From positions 1 to 64,000 of the forward strand of contig JADIYN010000078.1 of NCBI GenBank assembly GCA_016705335.1: 64,000 nt of DNA. The letters are read 5' to 3'. The notes under the pieces are model-generated. The model was not told the origin of the DNA. It saw nothing but the letters and a program-made list of their open reading frames with translations, and ran no database searches. Below are positions 38,748 through 51,400 of this stretch, piece by piece; within the stretch, counting starts at the first letter, position 1; each line of letters opens with the position of its first letter. The position numbers and the translations under genes are program-made. The DNA is from Draconibacterium sp. (GTDB lineage Bacteria > Bacteroidota > Bacteroidia > Bacteroidales > Prolixibacteraceae).

Positions 38748-39235
38748 TTTGATTTATTTTTAAATGTTGAAATATGTTTTTAAACTGAATACTAACTTTT
38801 CAGAAATTAATTTTTATGATTTTACATGAATTCCTTATCAACTATCATAATTTAAAAATTGACATGCAACTACAAATTCAAAACACATTTTGAGTTATTT
38901 AACAGATAGAGAAATGATTTAATTGATGAAATGTACGAAATTATTTATTACTATTTAGAAAATGTCTAAATAAAATACCAGTTTTAATTATCGAATGAAT
39001 TAAAAAATTGAATTTACTATGTTTTCCTTTATTAATTTTTCATCTGATTGCCGGCAAATTATTAGAAAAACCGGTTGAAACAAAACTTTTAAAATCAATA
39101 ATTATTGGGGGCGAAACTTTGAAAATATTCTCTTCAAAACCATATATTCTATCGGCTTTAAATTGCTTAAAATTAGATTTATCACTAATTTTAACTCACT
39201 AATTTTTACTTCAAAATAACCAAATAATCAACATT
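38748..39235. promoter_or_regulatory. Divergent intergenic region between patatin operon and next plus-strand gene
   Basis: Very AT-rich, with no convincing gene. Promoters for the patatin operon (minus) and for the gene at 39236 (plus) must lie here. I cannot assign exact boxes. Confidence 0.4.
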
Positions 39236-39724
39236 ATGTCACAAGAAAATATTGATAGAAACATTTGTTGCCCTGAATTCGATCCTGCTCCCTGGGACGG
39301 TAAGACATTTGAATGGAAGGAAAAAAAGTTTATCAAAGACAGCGTATTTACAATTTTTTACATGCCGGTCAATTTTGGTGGTGTTATGAGGAAATTGGAT
39401 AAACAAATCAGGCAGGAAAACGCAACAGTTCCTGATAATTTGGGACTTTCTGACCATACTTCAAAATGGAATATGGACATTTATCTGGCGGTTGATAAAG
39501 AAATACCGGGAGTTCAAAACACAACTATGAGCGGAACTTTTGTAAGCAAAGTTTATGAAGGCCCATTTAAAGAAACTGGAAACTGGCATAAAAATTTTAC
39601 AGAGTGGTGCGGAACCCAGGGTTACAAAACTGGCAAAAGTTTTATGTGGTACACAACTTGCCCAAAATGTGCAAAAAAATACGGAAAAAACTACGTTGTG
39701 ATTTTAGCTGAGATTGAAAAGTAG
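39236..39724 (+). CDS. Conserved protein of unknown function, 162 residues
   Basis: It has CCPEFDPAPWDGKTFEWKEK, then KFIKDSVFTIFYMPVNFGGV, SDHTSKWNMDIYLAVDKEIP and a late cysteine pair TTCPKCAKKYGKNYVVILAE. From memory this pattern is a widespread bacterial family without a known function; the fold may be GyrI-like. Intact, single gene. I cannot tie it to the neighbouring systems. Confidence 0.6.
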   Translation: MSQENIDRNICCPEFDPAPWDGKTFEWKEKKFIKDSVFTIFYMPVNFGGVMRKLDKQIRQENATVPDNLGLSDHTSKWNMDIYLAVDKEIPGVQNTTMSGTFVSKVYEGPFKETGNWHKNFTEWCGTQGYKTGKSFMWYTTCPKCAKKYGKNYVVILAEIEK

Positions 39725-39734
39725 AATCAGTTCA

Positions 39735-39775
39735 GTGTTCAAAGTTCAGAGTTCAAAGTTCAAAGTTCAGAGTTG
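39735..39775. repeat. Short tandem AAAGTTC/AGAGTTC heptamers
   Basis: Several directly repeated heptamers after the gene end. A second simple stretch of CATTCAC-type units is at 39810-39845. Similar units appear at 55530-55560. Such intergenic repeats are common in Bacteroidetes genomes. Confidence 0.7.
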
Positions 39776-39827
39776 GGTAGTAAGCAAAAACCAGGTTTTT
39801 GAATTCCCCATTCACGCATTCACCTAT

Positions 39828-40636
39828 TCATGCATTCACGCATTTACTCTCAATCACCATTTTCAACCCATCATAGCCAACAAAAACATTTTCAGGAAGT
39901 TCTTTACTGATATCATCATGTTTTCCAAAACCGTGACTTAAATGTGTTAAAAACGCCTTTTCAGGCTTGATTTCCTGAATTACCGAAAGCGCTTCTTCGA
40001 GATTAAAATGAGAAATATGTTTTCTCTCTTCGAAGACAATTGATTATCAAAATCCGGCTTCCTTTAATTTTTCTCAAGTTCTTCTGAAGGAATAAAATTT
40101 GTGTCGGTAATGTATGTCAAATCCCCCACCCTAAAACCATACACAGGCAGTTTATGGTGGAAACAACGGATAGGTATAAATTCAATTCCGTCAATTTTAA
40201 ATTTATTTCCATTTATCAGGTGCAGTTTCATTTTCGGTACTCCCGGGTATTTAAAATTGGCAAAAACGTAATGAAAAATTCGTTTAATTGCCTCCTGCAC
40301 ACGCTCTTCGGCATAAATATCGGTGGGGTGTTTTTGGGTCCAGTTAAAAGAGCGAATATCGTCTAATCCAAAAATATGATCAACATGTTCATGTGTCAGA
40401 AAAATTGCTCTGAGAGAAATGACATTTTCCCTTAACATTTGTGCCCTGAAATCAGGCCCTGCATCAATAACAAAATTCTGATCATTGATTTTTAACAATA
40501 AAGATGACCGCAAACGTTTATCCTTAGGATTTGATGACTGACAAACATCACAATCGCAGGCAATCACCGGAACTCCCTGCGAAGTACCGGTGCCAAGTAA
40601 TGTAGCTTCAATTTTTATCATTTCAGGTTGATTCAC
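39828..40636 (-). CDS. PhnP-like MBL-fold metallo-hydrolase, frameshifted near C-terminus
   Basis: About 265 residues. GTGTSQGVPVIACDCDVCQS at the start, NFVIDAGPDFRAQML, the metal motif FLTHEHVDHIFGLDD (HxHxDH) and IPIRCFHHKLPVYGFRVG. After two single-base shifts near 40030-40070 the end reads HISHFNLEEALSVIQEIKPE and FLTHLSHGFGKHDDISKEL, completing the metal ligands. It belongs to the Bacteroidetes PhnP-like phosphodiesterase group. Substrate unknown. Divergent to the RsmI-like gene. Confidence 0.8.
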
Positions 40637-40701
40637 ATTGCAAATTTAACAAATGCTGCGCTTTAATGGCGATAATCCCTATTTTTACAAAAAAATTCAG
40701 A

Positions 40702-41403
40702 ATGGCAAAGCTTTATCTTGTTCCCAATGTTTTAAGTGAAGGTGACTGGCAGAATGTATTACCCGCACAGATATTTCAAATTCTTACCAATACCAAATAT
40801 TTTATAGTTGAAGATATTCGTACTGCACGAAGGTTTTTGAAACAGGTAAACAAAGAAATAATCATTGATGACTGTACTTTTTACGAGTTGAATAAACGTA
40901 CAAAATACGCTGAAATCCCCAACTATTTAAAGCCAATTGAACAGGGATTTGATGTTGCTGTAATTTCTGAAGCAGGCTGTCCGGGGATTGCCGATCCGGG
41001 TGCCGATGTTGTAAAAATTGCGCATCAAAAAGAATATAAAGTTGTGCCTCTTGTAGGTCCTTCTTCTATTCTGCTGGCTTTAATGGCTTCAGGAATGAAT
41101 GGTCAGGATTTTGCATTTAAAGGTTACCTGCCTGTTAAACCAACCGACAGGGTAAAAGAAATTCAGGTGCTTGAAAAACGTGTAACCAACCAACGCCAAA
41201 CACAAATATTCATCGAAATTCCATACCGCAACAATCACCTTATCAGCGATTTATTAAAATCATGTGTGCCAACTACCCTACTTTGCATTGCCGCCAACAT
41301 TACTGGCGAAAATGAGTTTATTGCCACAAAAACCATTCAGCAATGGAAAAACAAAGTGCCTGATTTACATAAAATACCTGTTATTTTTCTTTTAGGAACC
41401 TAA
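40702..41403 (+). CDS. RsmI/YraL-like tetrapyrrole-type SAM methyltransferase
   Basis: 233 residues from the ATG at 40702. YLVPNVLSEGDWQNVLPAQI opens it, then FIVEDIRTARRFLKQVNKEI, VAVISEAGCPGIADPGADVV (the SAM loop) and VPLVGPSSILLALMASGMNG, all typical of the family. RsmI 2'-O-methylates C1402 of 16S rRNA; this shorter Bacteroidetes form may do the same. Chromosomal housekeeping gene. Confidence 0.8.
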   Translation: MAKLYLVPNVLSEGDWQNVLPAQIFQILTNTKYFIVEDIRTARRFLKQVNKEIIIDDCTFYELNKRTKYAEIPNYLKPIEQGFDVAVISEAGCPGIADPGADVVKIAHQKEYKVVPLVGPSSILLALMASGMNGQDFAFKGYLPVKPTDRVKEIQVLEKRVTNQRQTQIFIEIPYRNNHLISDLLKSCVPTTLLCIAANITGENEFIATKTIQQWKNKVPDLHKIPVIFLLGT

Positions 41404-41495
41404 AATATTTATCACACTAAATTCCTGTTTTTCAATGATTCAAAACAATAGCAGATTAAAAACTCCTATTGTTTTTTATGTTAGATTGTTTTAAA

Positions 41496-41520
41496 TTGTA
41501 TGATTATATAAATCATACAA
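41496..41520. promoter_or_regulatory. Perfect 10-bp-arm palindrome touching the CHAT gene start
   Basis: TTGTATGATT and AATCATACAA, separated by five bases, end one base before the ATG at 41522. In DNA it could be an operator for a dimeric repressor. In RNA it would be a hairpin hiding the ribosome-binding site. Either would hold expression of this gene down. Confidence 0.5.
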
Positions 41521-41521
41521 A

Positions 41522-44500
41522 ATGAAGATCAACGCCATTACTTTCAACGGAAGCGAAAAGACAGATATTGACAAAAGCCAATATTCAGACGAAAGTCTTG
41601 AAATGCTAAATTATTATCAGATAGATACTTCACAAAGAGGTGAAGACAATCGTAAAAAATTAGAGTTTGAAAAAGACCAGGTTTTGGAGTTTGAATTTGA
41701 AGACGGCACAAACTGGATTTCAAGCCCTGATACTTTGGATGATCTATTTCCTGAATTAATGACATCCGCAAAACGCTCATCAGCAGAAGATGGCGTTTTT
41801 GAATTACCGCTTGAAATCAGCTCAGGAAGTTCTGACCGCTCGATTGTAGGGAAAATTGTATTAAAGGCAATTAAAGTTTTTTCGAAGAAAGTTGCAGCAA
41901 AGGAAGTTAAAAAACTGGCAGCAAAACTCGAAGAAAAACAGTTGGAAAGCAAGATTGGCTTATACAGATTAACTTCTGATTTTCAGCTTATTGATTTTAT
42001 TCCTGACAATAGCGCCTTACCATATCTTGTACTTATTCATGGAACAGCATCTTCAACAATCGGATCATTTGGAGAAGCGATGGGAACCGATTTTATGAGT
42101 TTTATAAACGAAACCTACGAAAACCGGATTCTTGCGTTTCAGCACCGGACTTTAACAGAAAATCCAATTCAAAATGTAAAAGCGTTGGTTTCTGGCCTGC
42201 CAAATAATTGTGTATTACATTTAATAACAACTTCGCGTGGTGGTTTGGTAGGTGAAATTTTATCCAGGTTTTGCAACAGCTCGGCTTCAAATGGTTTCAA
42301 TTTCACAGAAATGGCCATTCTTAAAAACGAATATTCCAGCAGTTATTTTTCAGAAATTGAAAAAACAATCAATGAAATAAATGCAATTCTAACCAACAAA
42401 AAAATTAAAATTGAAAAATTCATTCGAATCGCTTGTCCGGCTGGGGGTACAACACTTGCCTCAAAACGTTTGGATTTTTTCTTCAACATTACTTTAAATC
42501 TTATAGGTGTAGCTACCGGAATGGCTGCCAACCCAATTTACATGGCATTCAGAAGCCTTACTGCTGCTGTAATTGACAGTAAAAACAAACCAGAAGTGTT
42601 ACCAGGTTTGGAGGTTCAAAATCCGGGATCACCATTTATTAAAGCACTTAATTGTCCGATGGATTTGGAAAACCCCGATGGAAGGATTATTATCAACAAT
42701 TCACTTGTGATAATTGCCGGAAACTCGAAGCCGGCATTAAAATTAAATGCAATCTGGATTATTGCCAGTAAACTATTTTTTCTTCGGAAGAATGATCTTG
42801 TTGTTGACACTGAAACCATGTCTTTGGGAACCCGCAGATCGGGCAAAGTACAAAGGTTTTTCTATGAAGATAATCAACTCAATCACTTTAAATATTTTGA
42901 AAACGGTATAACAAACCACGCTGTTTTAACTGCCTTAAAATCTGAATGGGGAACTCAGTTACCGGGTTTTACCGATGAACCACTCTCTGTTTTAGTTGCT
43001 TCTGACAGAAATATTAATTTCAGGCCTGACGGAGGACAGTTATTAAGCAAAGAAGTTACAGGTACAAAACCCATTGTTTTGTTGCTGCCTGGAATTATGG
43101 GATCGAACCTTGAACACGAAAGTAAATTACTATGGATCAATTATATTAAAATCATAACCGGCGGCCTGTCCGATTTAAAATTAAGCAATAAAATAAATGC
43201 TGCTTCATTGGTTTCAACTTCATATAAACGACTTGCAGAGGACCTGGAAGACAATTACGATGTTGTAACTTTTCCGTATGACTGGCGACTGCCATTGGAG
43301 GATTCTGCCGCACTTCTGAATAAAAAAGTAAAGGAACTCCTGAAATTTGGTCAACCTGTAAAAATGATAGGTCATTCGATGGGAGGAGTTCTTATTCGCG
43401 ATTTTATTGTGTTACATAAAGATACCTGGTCGAAACTCAATAATTCAAATGGTTTTAGACTGATTTTCCTCGGTGCCCCACTGAATGGATCATACAGAAT
43501 TCCGGCTGTTCTTTTTGGTATGGATCGGCTGATTGACAAATTAAGTTTAATAGATCTGGTACATTCAAAAAACGAATTACTTGAAATTTTTTCAGTATTT
43601 AAGGGACTTTTAAGTTTACTCCCGCTTGATGGAAAACACGACTTTTCTAATCCCGAAACCTGGAGCAATATGCTGAAAGGTTTGGATTTAGAAGTGTCGC
43701 GCGAAAATAAATGGCCGGTTCCTTCAGCAGAAAACCTGGCTTGGTTTGCCGAATACAAAGGCAAAATGAAAGATGCGTTGGTTGCTGACGATTTAAAAAA
43801 TGCAGTTTATGTTGCCGGACGCGACAAAGCAACTCCCTGCGATTTCAGGATCGATGAAAAAGTTCAGGAAAAGAACTGGTTTTTTTGAGCACTGGAGAAG
43901 GTGACCAAAGCGTAACATGGGATAGTGGAATTCCCCAATTGATGATCGATAAAAATTCAGTTTATTATGCAAATGTTTCACATGGTGAACTGGCTTGCCA
44001 TGCTGATATGCTGAAGGGAATCAAAGAGATACTAGTTAATGGTAACACAAATTTGTTTCCTGACAAACGCCCTTCATTGCGTGGCGATGAGTTGTTGTTT
44101 AAATCTCCTGATTATCGTGATTTTGATCTCTCGCAGGCTGGCGTTGATTTTTCAGTGTTAGGAATTGGTGGCGAATCTGAACCTCAAATGGAGATGCCTC
44201 CCATTTCTGTAACGATAAGTCATGGCGATCTTTTTTTTATGCAAAATACCCACTGTTAGCCGGACACTTTGAAGATGACGGAATTTTATCGGCTGAAAAA
44301 GAAATAAATAAAAATCTTGGCGACGCCCTAAGTTACAGACACAGTTTGGGTATTTACCCTGGGCCAATTGGAACAAATGAATTGTTTTTATCTGAAGATG
44401 CAGGTTTTAGAGGAGCCATAATTATTGGTTTAGGCAAACCCGAAAACCTAACTTCTTCTGAACTTACAAAAACTGTTGAACAGGGTGTTTGTAAATATCT

Positions 44501-46966
44501 TTTAAACTTTAAACAGGCTGAAAATCAAAAAGGTAAAACTGAAAATAACATTCAGACAATTGGTATTTCATCGCTGATAATTGGCGGAGGTTATGGAGGA
44601 TTGAAAGTTGAAAATTCTTTAAAAGGAATATTGCAAGGTGTTCACAATGCAAACCAGAAAATCAGGAACCTTAATCTGAAAAATACCCCTCAAATTGGAA
44701 TTATCGAATTTGTAGAGTTGTTTGAGGATACGGCAGTTGGGGCACTTTACTCGCTTGGAAGGATTGAAAAACAGGAAACCCGGTCGTTTCATATTATACT
44801 GGAAGAGAAAATGTTACACACTTTACTGGGCTCAAAAAAACGAATACCCAACGAAATTTCAACAGACTGGTGGAACCGCATCACAGTAAAAAAAGTTGAA
44901 AACAACGACACCGACAAAACAGTGAGATGTCTCACGTTTAGCGCTTCAACAAGTCGCGCCTTCGAAAAGGAAATTGAACTGATTTCCACTCCGGCTTTGA
45001 TGGAAGGAACAATAAAAGGAATGTCAACAAATAACAGGTGGACTCCTCAAAGTGCAAAAGCAATTTTCGAATTATTAATCCCAAACGATTTTAAGGAACA
45101 ACTAAAAAGACACGGAAATATAAGTTGGATTTTAGACACTTACACGGCAGAATATCCATGGGAATTACTGCTTGACGAAATTTCAGATTCCCGTCCGTTA
45201 TGTGTGGCTTCCGGCATGATCCGGCAATTATCGACACAAAACTACAACAAGGCAATCAAATCAACACCACAAAACAATGCGCTTGTAATTGCCGATCCCG
45301 ATTTAAAGGGTTTCGCCACGCAACTGCCGGAGCGTTAAAAGAAGGTCAGCAGGTAGCCGCGAAGCTTTTGGAAAGGGGAATTAAAATTACAACCAGCTAC
45401 AAAGGAACCAGCGATGAGATAATTGAAAAGCTATTTTGCAATGATTATCGAATTATACATTTATCCGGTCACGGTATTTTTAATCAGGATATTTCAAAAG
45501 GATCGGGAATGGTAATTGGCAACAACATGTTTTTATCAACCCGTGAAATCAGGCAAATGAGTGTTGCACCCGAACTTGTTTTTGTTAATTGTTGCCATAT
45601 TGGTAAAATTAGTGGAGTTGCAGAAGAACTCTATCAACAGCGATATAAACTTGCCGCAAATATTGGAACACAGTTAATTGAAAACGGCGTGCGCTGTGTT
45701 ATTGCAGCAGGATGGGCAGTTGATGATATTGCTGCTCTTGAATTTGCAAATGTATTTTATGACAGAATTCTGAGTGGATATACTTTTGGCGATTCAGTAA
45801 GTGATGCACGCAAATCTGTTTTTGCGAAATACGGCAATACCAACACATGGGGTGCTTATCAGTGTTATGGCGATCCATTTTACAGGTTCGAACAAAGAAA
45901 ACCGGACAAAGCAAAACACAAAAAAATTTACATGATTTCGCAGGAAGCTGAAATTGATCTTTTGAATTTGCTTAATGAATTGGACATTGGCAAAAAATCG
46001 ACAGATGAATATATAAAACAACTTGAAGAAATTTGCGATGGGGTTGACATCGCTAAAATAAGGACTCCAATTATTACTGAAAAGGAGGCATTGGTTTATC
46101 TTGAACTGAAACATTATGACAAAGCCTGTGAAAAATTCAGTGCACTTTTAAAGGTTGAGGAAGCTTCATTTTCATTTTCTGTTGCCGAAAAGTACTACAA
46201 TGCCATGGCAAAGAAAGTAACAGGAGAATTCAAGGAAATCTTGACTAAAGTTGATGACGATAATGAGATTGAACGACAAAAAAATATAGAACAAAAAAGG
46301 TCAGCGAGCCTTACAATTCTTAATGGAACTACCACTGATCTGGAAGCTCTTGTTAAACTGATTCCATCATCTGAAAGATTGAATATTCTTGGCAGCACTT
46401 ATAAACGGAAAGCTTTTGTTTTGGATAAAAACAAATTTGAGACCTATGAAAAAGCTGCTTTAAATTATCAAAAAGCATTTTCACTTTCGAAAAACTGGTA
46501 CTCGCTTACCAACTGGATGGCACTTGAAAGTGCCTTGGTTATGGCGCATTTGCACAACTGGGATAGTGATGTCAACAATAAAAACGAAAAATTAGGTTAC
46601 AAACTAATTTCATTCGAACAGGCACTTGCATTACTTGATGAAGTTTCTACTTCACTAATTGACAGCGAACGAATGAGTTACTGGGATATGCTAGCCGAAA
46701 TTAATATTGGATTGTGCAAATATATTTTACAGTTCTCAAAAACTAGTGATAAAAATTTGGCAGGTGTTATAAATCAGCAGGATATATACAACGAGATTGG
46801 AGAGCTTTGGAAAAAAGCTGGATCAAAAGGTAAGCGTTTTGCCGAGATTGAACATCTTGAATTTATAATTGATGCCCTTTCGATAACAAAAAATAAAAAT
46901 GCACATACTCTGGCAACCAACCTTGACCAGTTAAAAAAGGATTTAATAAAACAAATTGACAATTAA
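41522..46966 (+). CDS. Giant two-lipase, M17-N-like, CHAT protease, TPR fusion; three single-base deletions
   Basis: About 1,815 residues after restoring one T near 43880, one T near 44235 and one A near 45308. Order: an alpha/beta-hydrolase of DUF7379 type (LVLIHGTASSTIGSFGEA near 175, nucleophile ITTSRGGLVGEIL near 237); a second LCAT/PGAP1-like lipase (LLLPGIMGSNLEH near 520, MIGHSMGGVLIRDF near 616); a region (YPGPIGTNELF, IIIGLGKPENLTSSEL) resembling the M17 aminopeptidase N-terminal domain; a CHAT protease with the dyad HLSGHG near 1315 and VNCCH near 1356; and a C-terminal TPR-like tail. First gene of a three-gene operon. CHAT proteases act as activated executioners in bacterial immunity; the role here is inferred. 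Confidence 0.8.
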
Positions 46967-47042
46967 AAAATGGATGCTGCAAAACTGTATTTGCTTTCAA
47001 TTTATAAAAACAAATTTTCAAAATCATTAAAAATAATATCTC

Positions 47043-48449
47043 ATGAATAAGTATTACGATGTACACAACCACCTGTTCAACAAACACTTTCTGGGTAAAG
47101 AGCTTTTATACAGGATGATGAAGGAATTGCGAAAATTTATTGATTTACAAAAAGATCGCAGTTTGGACAGAGGTACCGACAGGGGACTAAAAAAAGTGAT
47201 TACCTCATTAAAACGATATCGAAATGCAATAAAGGTTTTTTCTCAACAAAACTCAATTGCCATTTACGAGGAAATTAACAAAACCTACAAAAACGAATTT
47301 ATTCTCACTCCCCTAACCTTCGATTTAACTTATTGTTTTGCACCATCAGCTGACCGTGATATCAGCGCTAATTCTCATAATATTGATGAAGCTATTGAAG
47401 ATGAAATGAATGTAATGTTCGACATGGTTGAAGAGAAAACGCGCAGCATGTCACGGGTTTTTAATCCTTATGCCGAAAGCGATGAAGACAAACTTTGGAA
47501 TGAATTTCTTGAAGAAAAGAGTTGTTTTTAAAAAATGCTGAAGAATTTCAACTCTCTGATCAACAAACCGATTCAGATGGTACAAGAGGTATTTTTAAGA
47601 AACGTGGCCCGTTTGATGGCTGGAATGAACAAATTCGGCAAATTGAAGAGTTAAAAAAACACCCGGTTTACAAAGATATGGTTTACCCGTTTTTGGCTAT
47701 CGACCCGCGCAGACCCGGAATTGCAGAATATGCCAAAGCCAATGTTGGCAAAGGAAAAATGTTTGCAGGCGTTAAACTTTATTGCCCAAATGGCTATTCT
47801 CCCACCGATCCGCTGCTTTTTTGGTTCTGAAGGAAAAAAGGATGGAATTTATGCCTTTTGCGAAGACAATGGAATACCTGTAACCGTGCATAATTCCGAT
47901 GGTGGATTTGCAACTCTTGCAAAAAGTGTGGTCATAAACGGGTTGATTCATGTTAATGGCAAGCTGATACAACTCAACAACGAACTGCTTAAATTTTCAA
48001 AAGCCATAACCGAAAAAGATGCAATTTATGAACGGGCACTGGCAATTAACCATCCGCTAATTTGGGGAAAAGTAGCAGAAAAATACCCAAACCTGCTGCT
48101 AAATCTTGCTCATTTTGGAGGGGGCCGACAGTTGGAAGCTGCAATGGATAATCCCGAAAATCAGGAATTGTGGTCAAACAGAATTATCGAATTGCTAAAA
48201 GATAAGCGTTACAATGTTCATACTGATCTGTCATGTTTCAGTGCATTTAGTTCAATAGATAAACTAATTGCAAGCAAAGATTTTCCTGAAATTAAAAACC
48301 GGATTCTGTACGGTTCCGACTACACACTACTGTTGCTTTTTGAAGATAATTTCGATGAAAATGTGCGGCAGTTCAGAAACAAATTTGGAGACGATTTTGA
48401 TATCATTGCCCTAAAAAATCCGGAGGCATTTTTAAAACATGTAATTTGA
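47043..48449 (+). CDS. Amidohydrolase-2-like TIM-barrel metal hydrolase, frameshifted
   Basis: About 470 residues with shifts near 47525 and 47815. The N-terminus KYYDVHNHLFNKHFLGKELL carries the HxH metal motif. Later VYPFLAIDPRRPGIAEYAKA, GVKLYCPNGYSP, IPVTVHNSDGGFATLAKSVV (His on strand 5), NLLLNLAHFGGGRQLEAAMD (next His) and NRILYGSDYTLLLLF (catalytic Asp). This is the amidohydrolase 2 pattern (decarboxylase/lactonase type). Substrate unknown. It lies 76 bp after the CHAT gene and 13 bp before the TPR-DUF2971 gene. Confidence 0.75.
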
Positions 48450-48462
48450 ATTTTATCTTTTT

Positions 48463-51400
48463 ATGATTACTGCAGAAGAACTATTAATTAAGACTGAATC
48501 ACTTTCAGAAGAATCTCAATTTGGTGCTGTTATCGACATGTTACCTGAAAAACAGTTAATTGATCTTAATAATGACTTGCTTTATTTTTATCGTTCGTGG
48601 GCTCATTTCAAATTGGGTGAATTTGATAACTCAAAAGTTTTTTCAGATAAGGCTCTTGATTTAAACCCAAATCTTAAAGATGATTTTATTACTTCAGGAA
48701 ATAGCTTGTATGACGAAACTGAATACAAAAAAGCAGTAACAGAATATGAAAAAGCCATTTTTCTTGATCCGGATTTCACAATCGCATATTATAACAAAGG
48801 CTTATCATTATATAACCTGGATGAACCCGACCTGGCCTTAGCCGAATTTGACAAAACAATTTCACTTGAGAATGATTATGCTGATGCGTACCTGTACAGG
48901 GGTTTAATTTGGTATTACAAAAAAGAATATGATAAAGCCATTGCTGAATATTCAGAAACAATTAAAATAGACAAAAACTACACAATTGCATATTATGACA
49001 GGGGACTTGCTTTTTATTACAAGGGCGATTATGATAATGCAATAGTTGAGTTCGATAAAGCAATTTCACTTGAGAATGATTATGCCAATGCTTACCTGTA
49101 CCGGGGTTTAATTTGGTATTACAAAAAGAATATGATAAAGCCATTGCTGAATATTCTGAAACAATCAAAATAGACAAAAACAATTCAATTGCCTATTATG
49201 ACAGGGGACTGGCATTTTATGACAAAGCCGATTATGATAATGCCATTTTTGATTTCAATAAAGCAATTGATCTGAGTGTTGAATATTATGATGCATATTT
49301 TTACAGAGGTCTTAGCCTGTATTATTTAGGAGAATACAAATATGCAATTGCTGATTTTGATAAAGTACTGGCACTGAAAACTGATTACAAAGAAGCGTAT
49401 TTTAATCGTGGCCTTGCCATGTATTTTCAAGGGGAATATGAAAATGCAATTACCAATTATGAAAGTGCATTAAAACTTGATGAAAATTACGCAGTTGCCT
49501 ATAATAACATAGGCCTTACATGGCATGCTTTGAAAAAATTCGATAAGGCAATTGAAGATTATAACAAGACCCTGGAGTTAGACGAAAACTACTACATGGC
49601 CTATTTTAACAGAGGTTCAGCCTGGTATGATTTGCAGGAATACGATAAAGCAATTGAAGATTACGATAAAGCAATTTCTTTGAACCCACAATATAAAGAC
49701 GCTTTTCTAAACAGAGGTCTGGTTTGGCATTATAAAGGAGATTACAATAAGGCTATTATCGATTACAACAAAGCTTTGCAAATAGATGATAAATACGCAC
49801 TTGCATACAGTAACAGAGGTCTGGCATGGTATGACCTGAAAGATGACGATAAAGCCCTGTTGGACTATGACAAAGCAATATTTTTAAGACCTGATTATAA
49901 GGATGCATTTCTTAACCGCGGGTTGATATTTTATTACAGAGGAGATTATGACAAATCAATAGCTGATTACAACAACGCCATCAAAATTGACGAAGACTAC
50001 AGAATTGCATATAACAACAGAGGTTTGGCATGGCACTATAAAGGAGAATACAATAATGCAATTCTTGATTACGACAAAGCAATCCACCTGAAAAATGATT
50101 ATACTGATGCATATATAAACAGGGGAATTGCTTATTATTATAAAGGTCAGTTTAACAAAGCAATTGAAGATTACAATAAGGCAATTGAAATAAACAGTGA
50201 ACTTGGATACGTATATTACAATATTGGTCTGGCATATTACAATAAGGGATTTTACCTCATAGCAGTTGAAAACTACGACAAGGCACTGGAATTACAACCT
50301 GATTATGCAGACGCATACAACAACAGGGGAATGGCAAAACACGAAATTGGGGATTACGATATAGCTATCCAGGATTTTACAAAAGCCATTGAAATTTTTC
50401 CAAATAATCCCGATGCATACAACAACCGAGGTAATGCCTATCTTTTTTTGAAAAATTTTAAACGAGCAGAGGAAGATTTTAAAAAGGTTGCCGAATACGC
50501 AGGTTATGAAGCACTTGGATTTACAAATCTTGGAAATGTTTATTCTTCGAAGGGTGAGTTTCAAAAGGCAGGTGAGTTATATAATAAAGCTAAAAATTCA
50601 GCAAATGTTCCTGACTGGCTTGAACCAAAGATAATTCAGAGACAAGACAGAAATGACCAAAGATTGATTTTGGTAAAAGCCAAGATACCTGTTGAAAGTA
50701 TTACAGAAAAGGTACAGATAGAAGATAGAATTGAAAGAACACTTGAAAATATCAGAAAGTATTCAAGATCAGACGCTCAACAGGTAGTTCATTATACAAA
50801 GTTGTTTGTAGCCGATATTTACGTTAGTGCACTGGGCTCAAAAATGCACTATGGAAATGCTATTTATATGAACGACCCCAAGGAAGGTAAGATCCTTTTC
50901 AAATATTTTGATAATGATAAAATTACACTGGCATATCAAAATGGTGAAAAACGAAACGAAAGCAGTGTCTATCTGGGTTCTTTTCTTCCAACAGAAGACC
51001 CTGGACTTGGAAAATCGTACGAAGATGAATTGGTTATGTGGCGAACTTACGGAAAGGATGAAAACGGAAAAGAAGCTTCGGGTTGTAACCTGGTTTTAAG
51101 CAGCGAGTTTTTTAAGCAAATAAAAAAACCGGTTTCAAATGAATCCTCAAAAACTGATAAGGAACAGGATTCACAGAAAGTTGCCACTATAAGTGAAGAA
51201 AATTCAAAAAATAAATCAAACGACGAAGAACTGTTAAATGTGGTTTACATAAAACAAATGATTACGAAAGAACAATTAAAAATGACCCGGCCGGAAAATT
51301 AAAACCTACTTTAGACGAACTAAAAAACTTTTGATCAATTTAATGGAAATGAGTGAAGAGCAGAAAAAACAAATTGAATTTCAGAAGTATGTTGAAAACA

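Noticed and set aside
39008..39202. Plus-strand frame between patatin and the conserved gene
   Set aside because: AT-driven Leu/Ile-rich frame in a promoter region; no support.
48463..51300. CRISPR-like array in the repeated region
   Set aside because: The repeats are 102-bp coding TPR units in an open frame with no spacer/repeat alternation.
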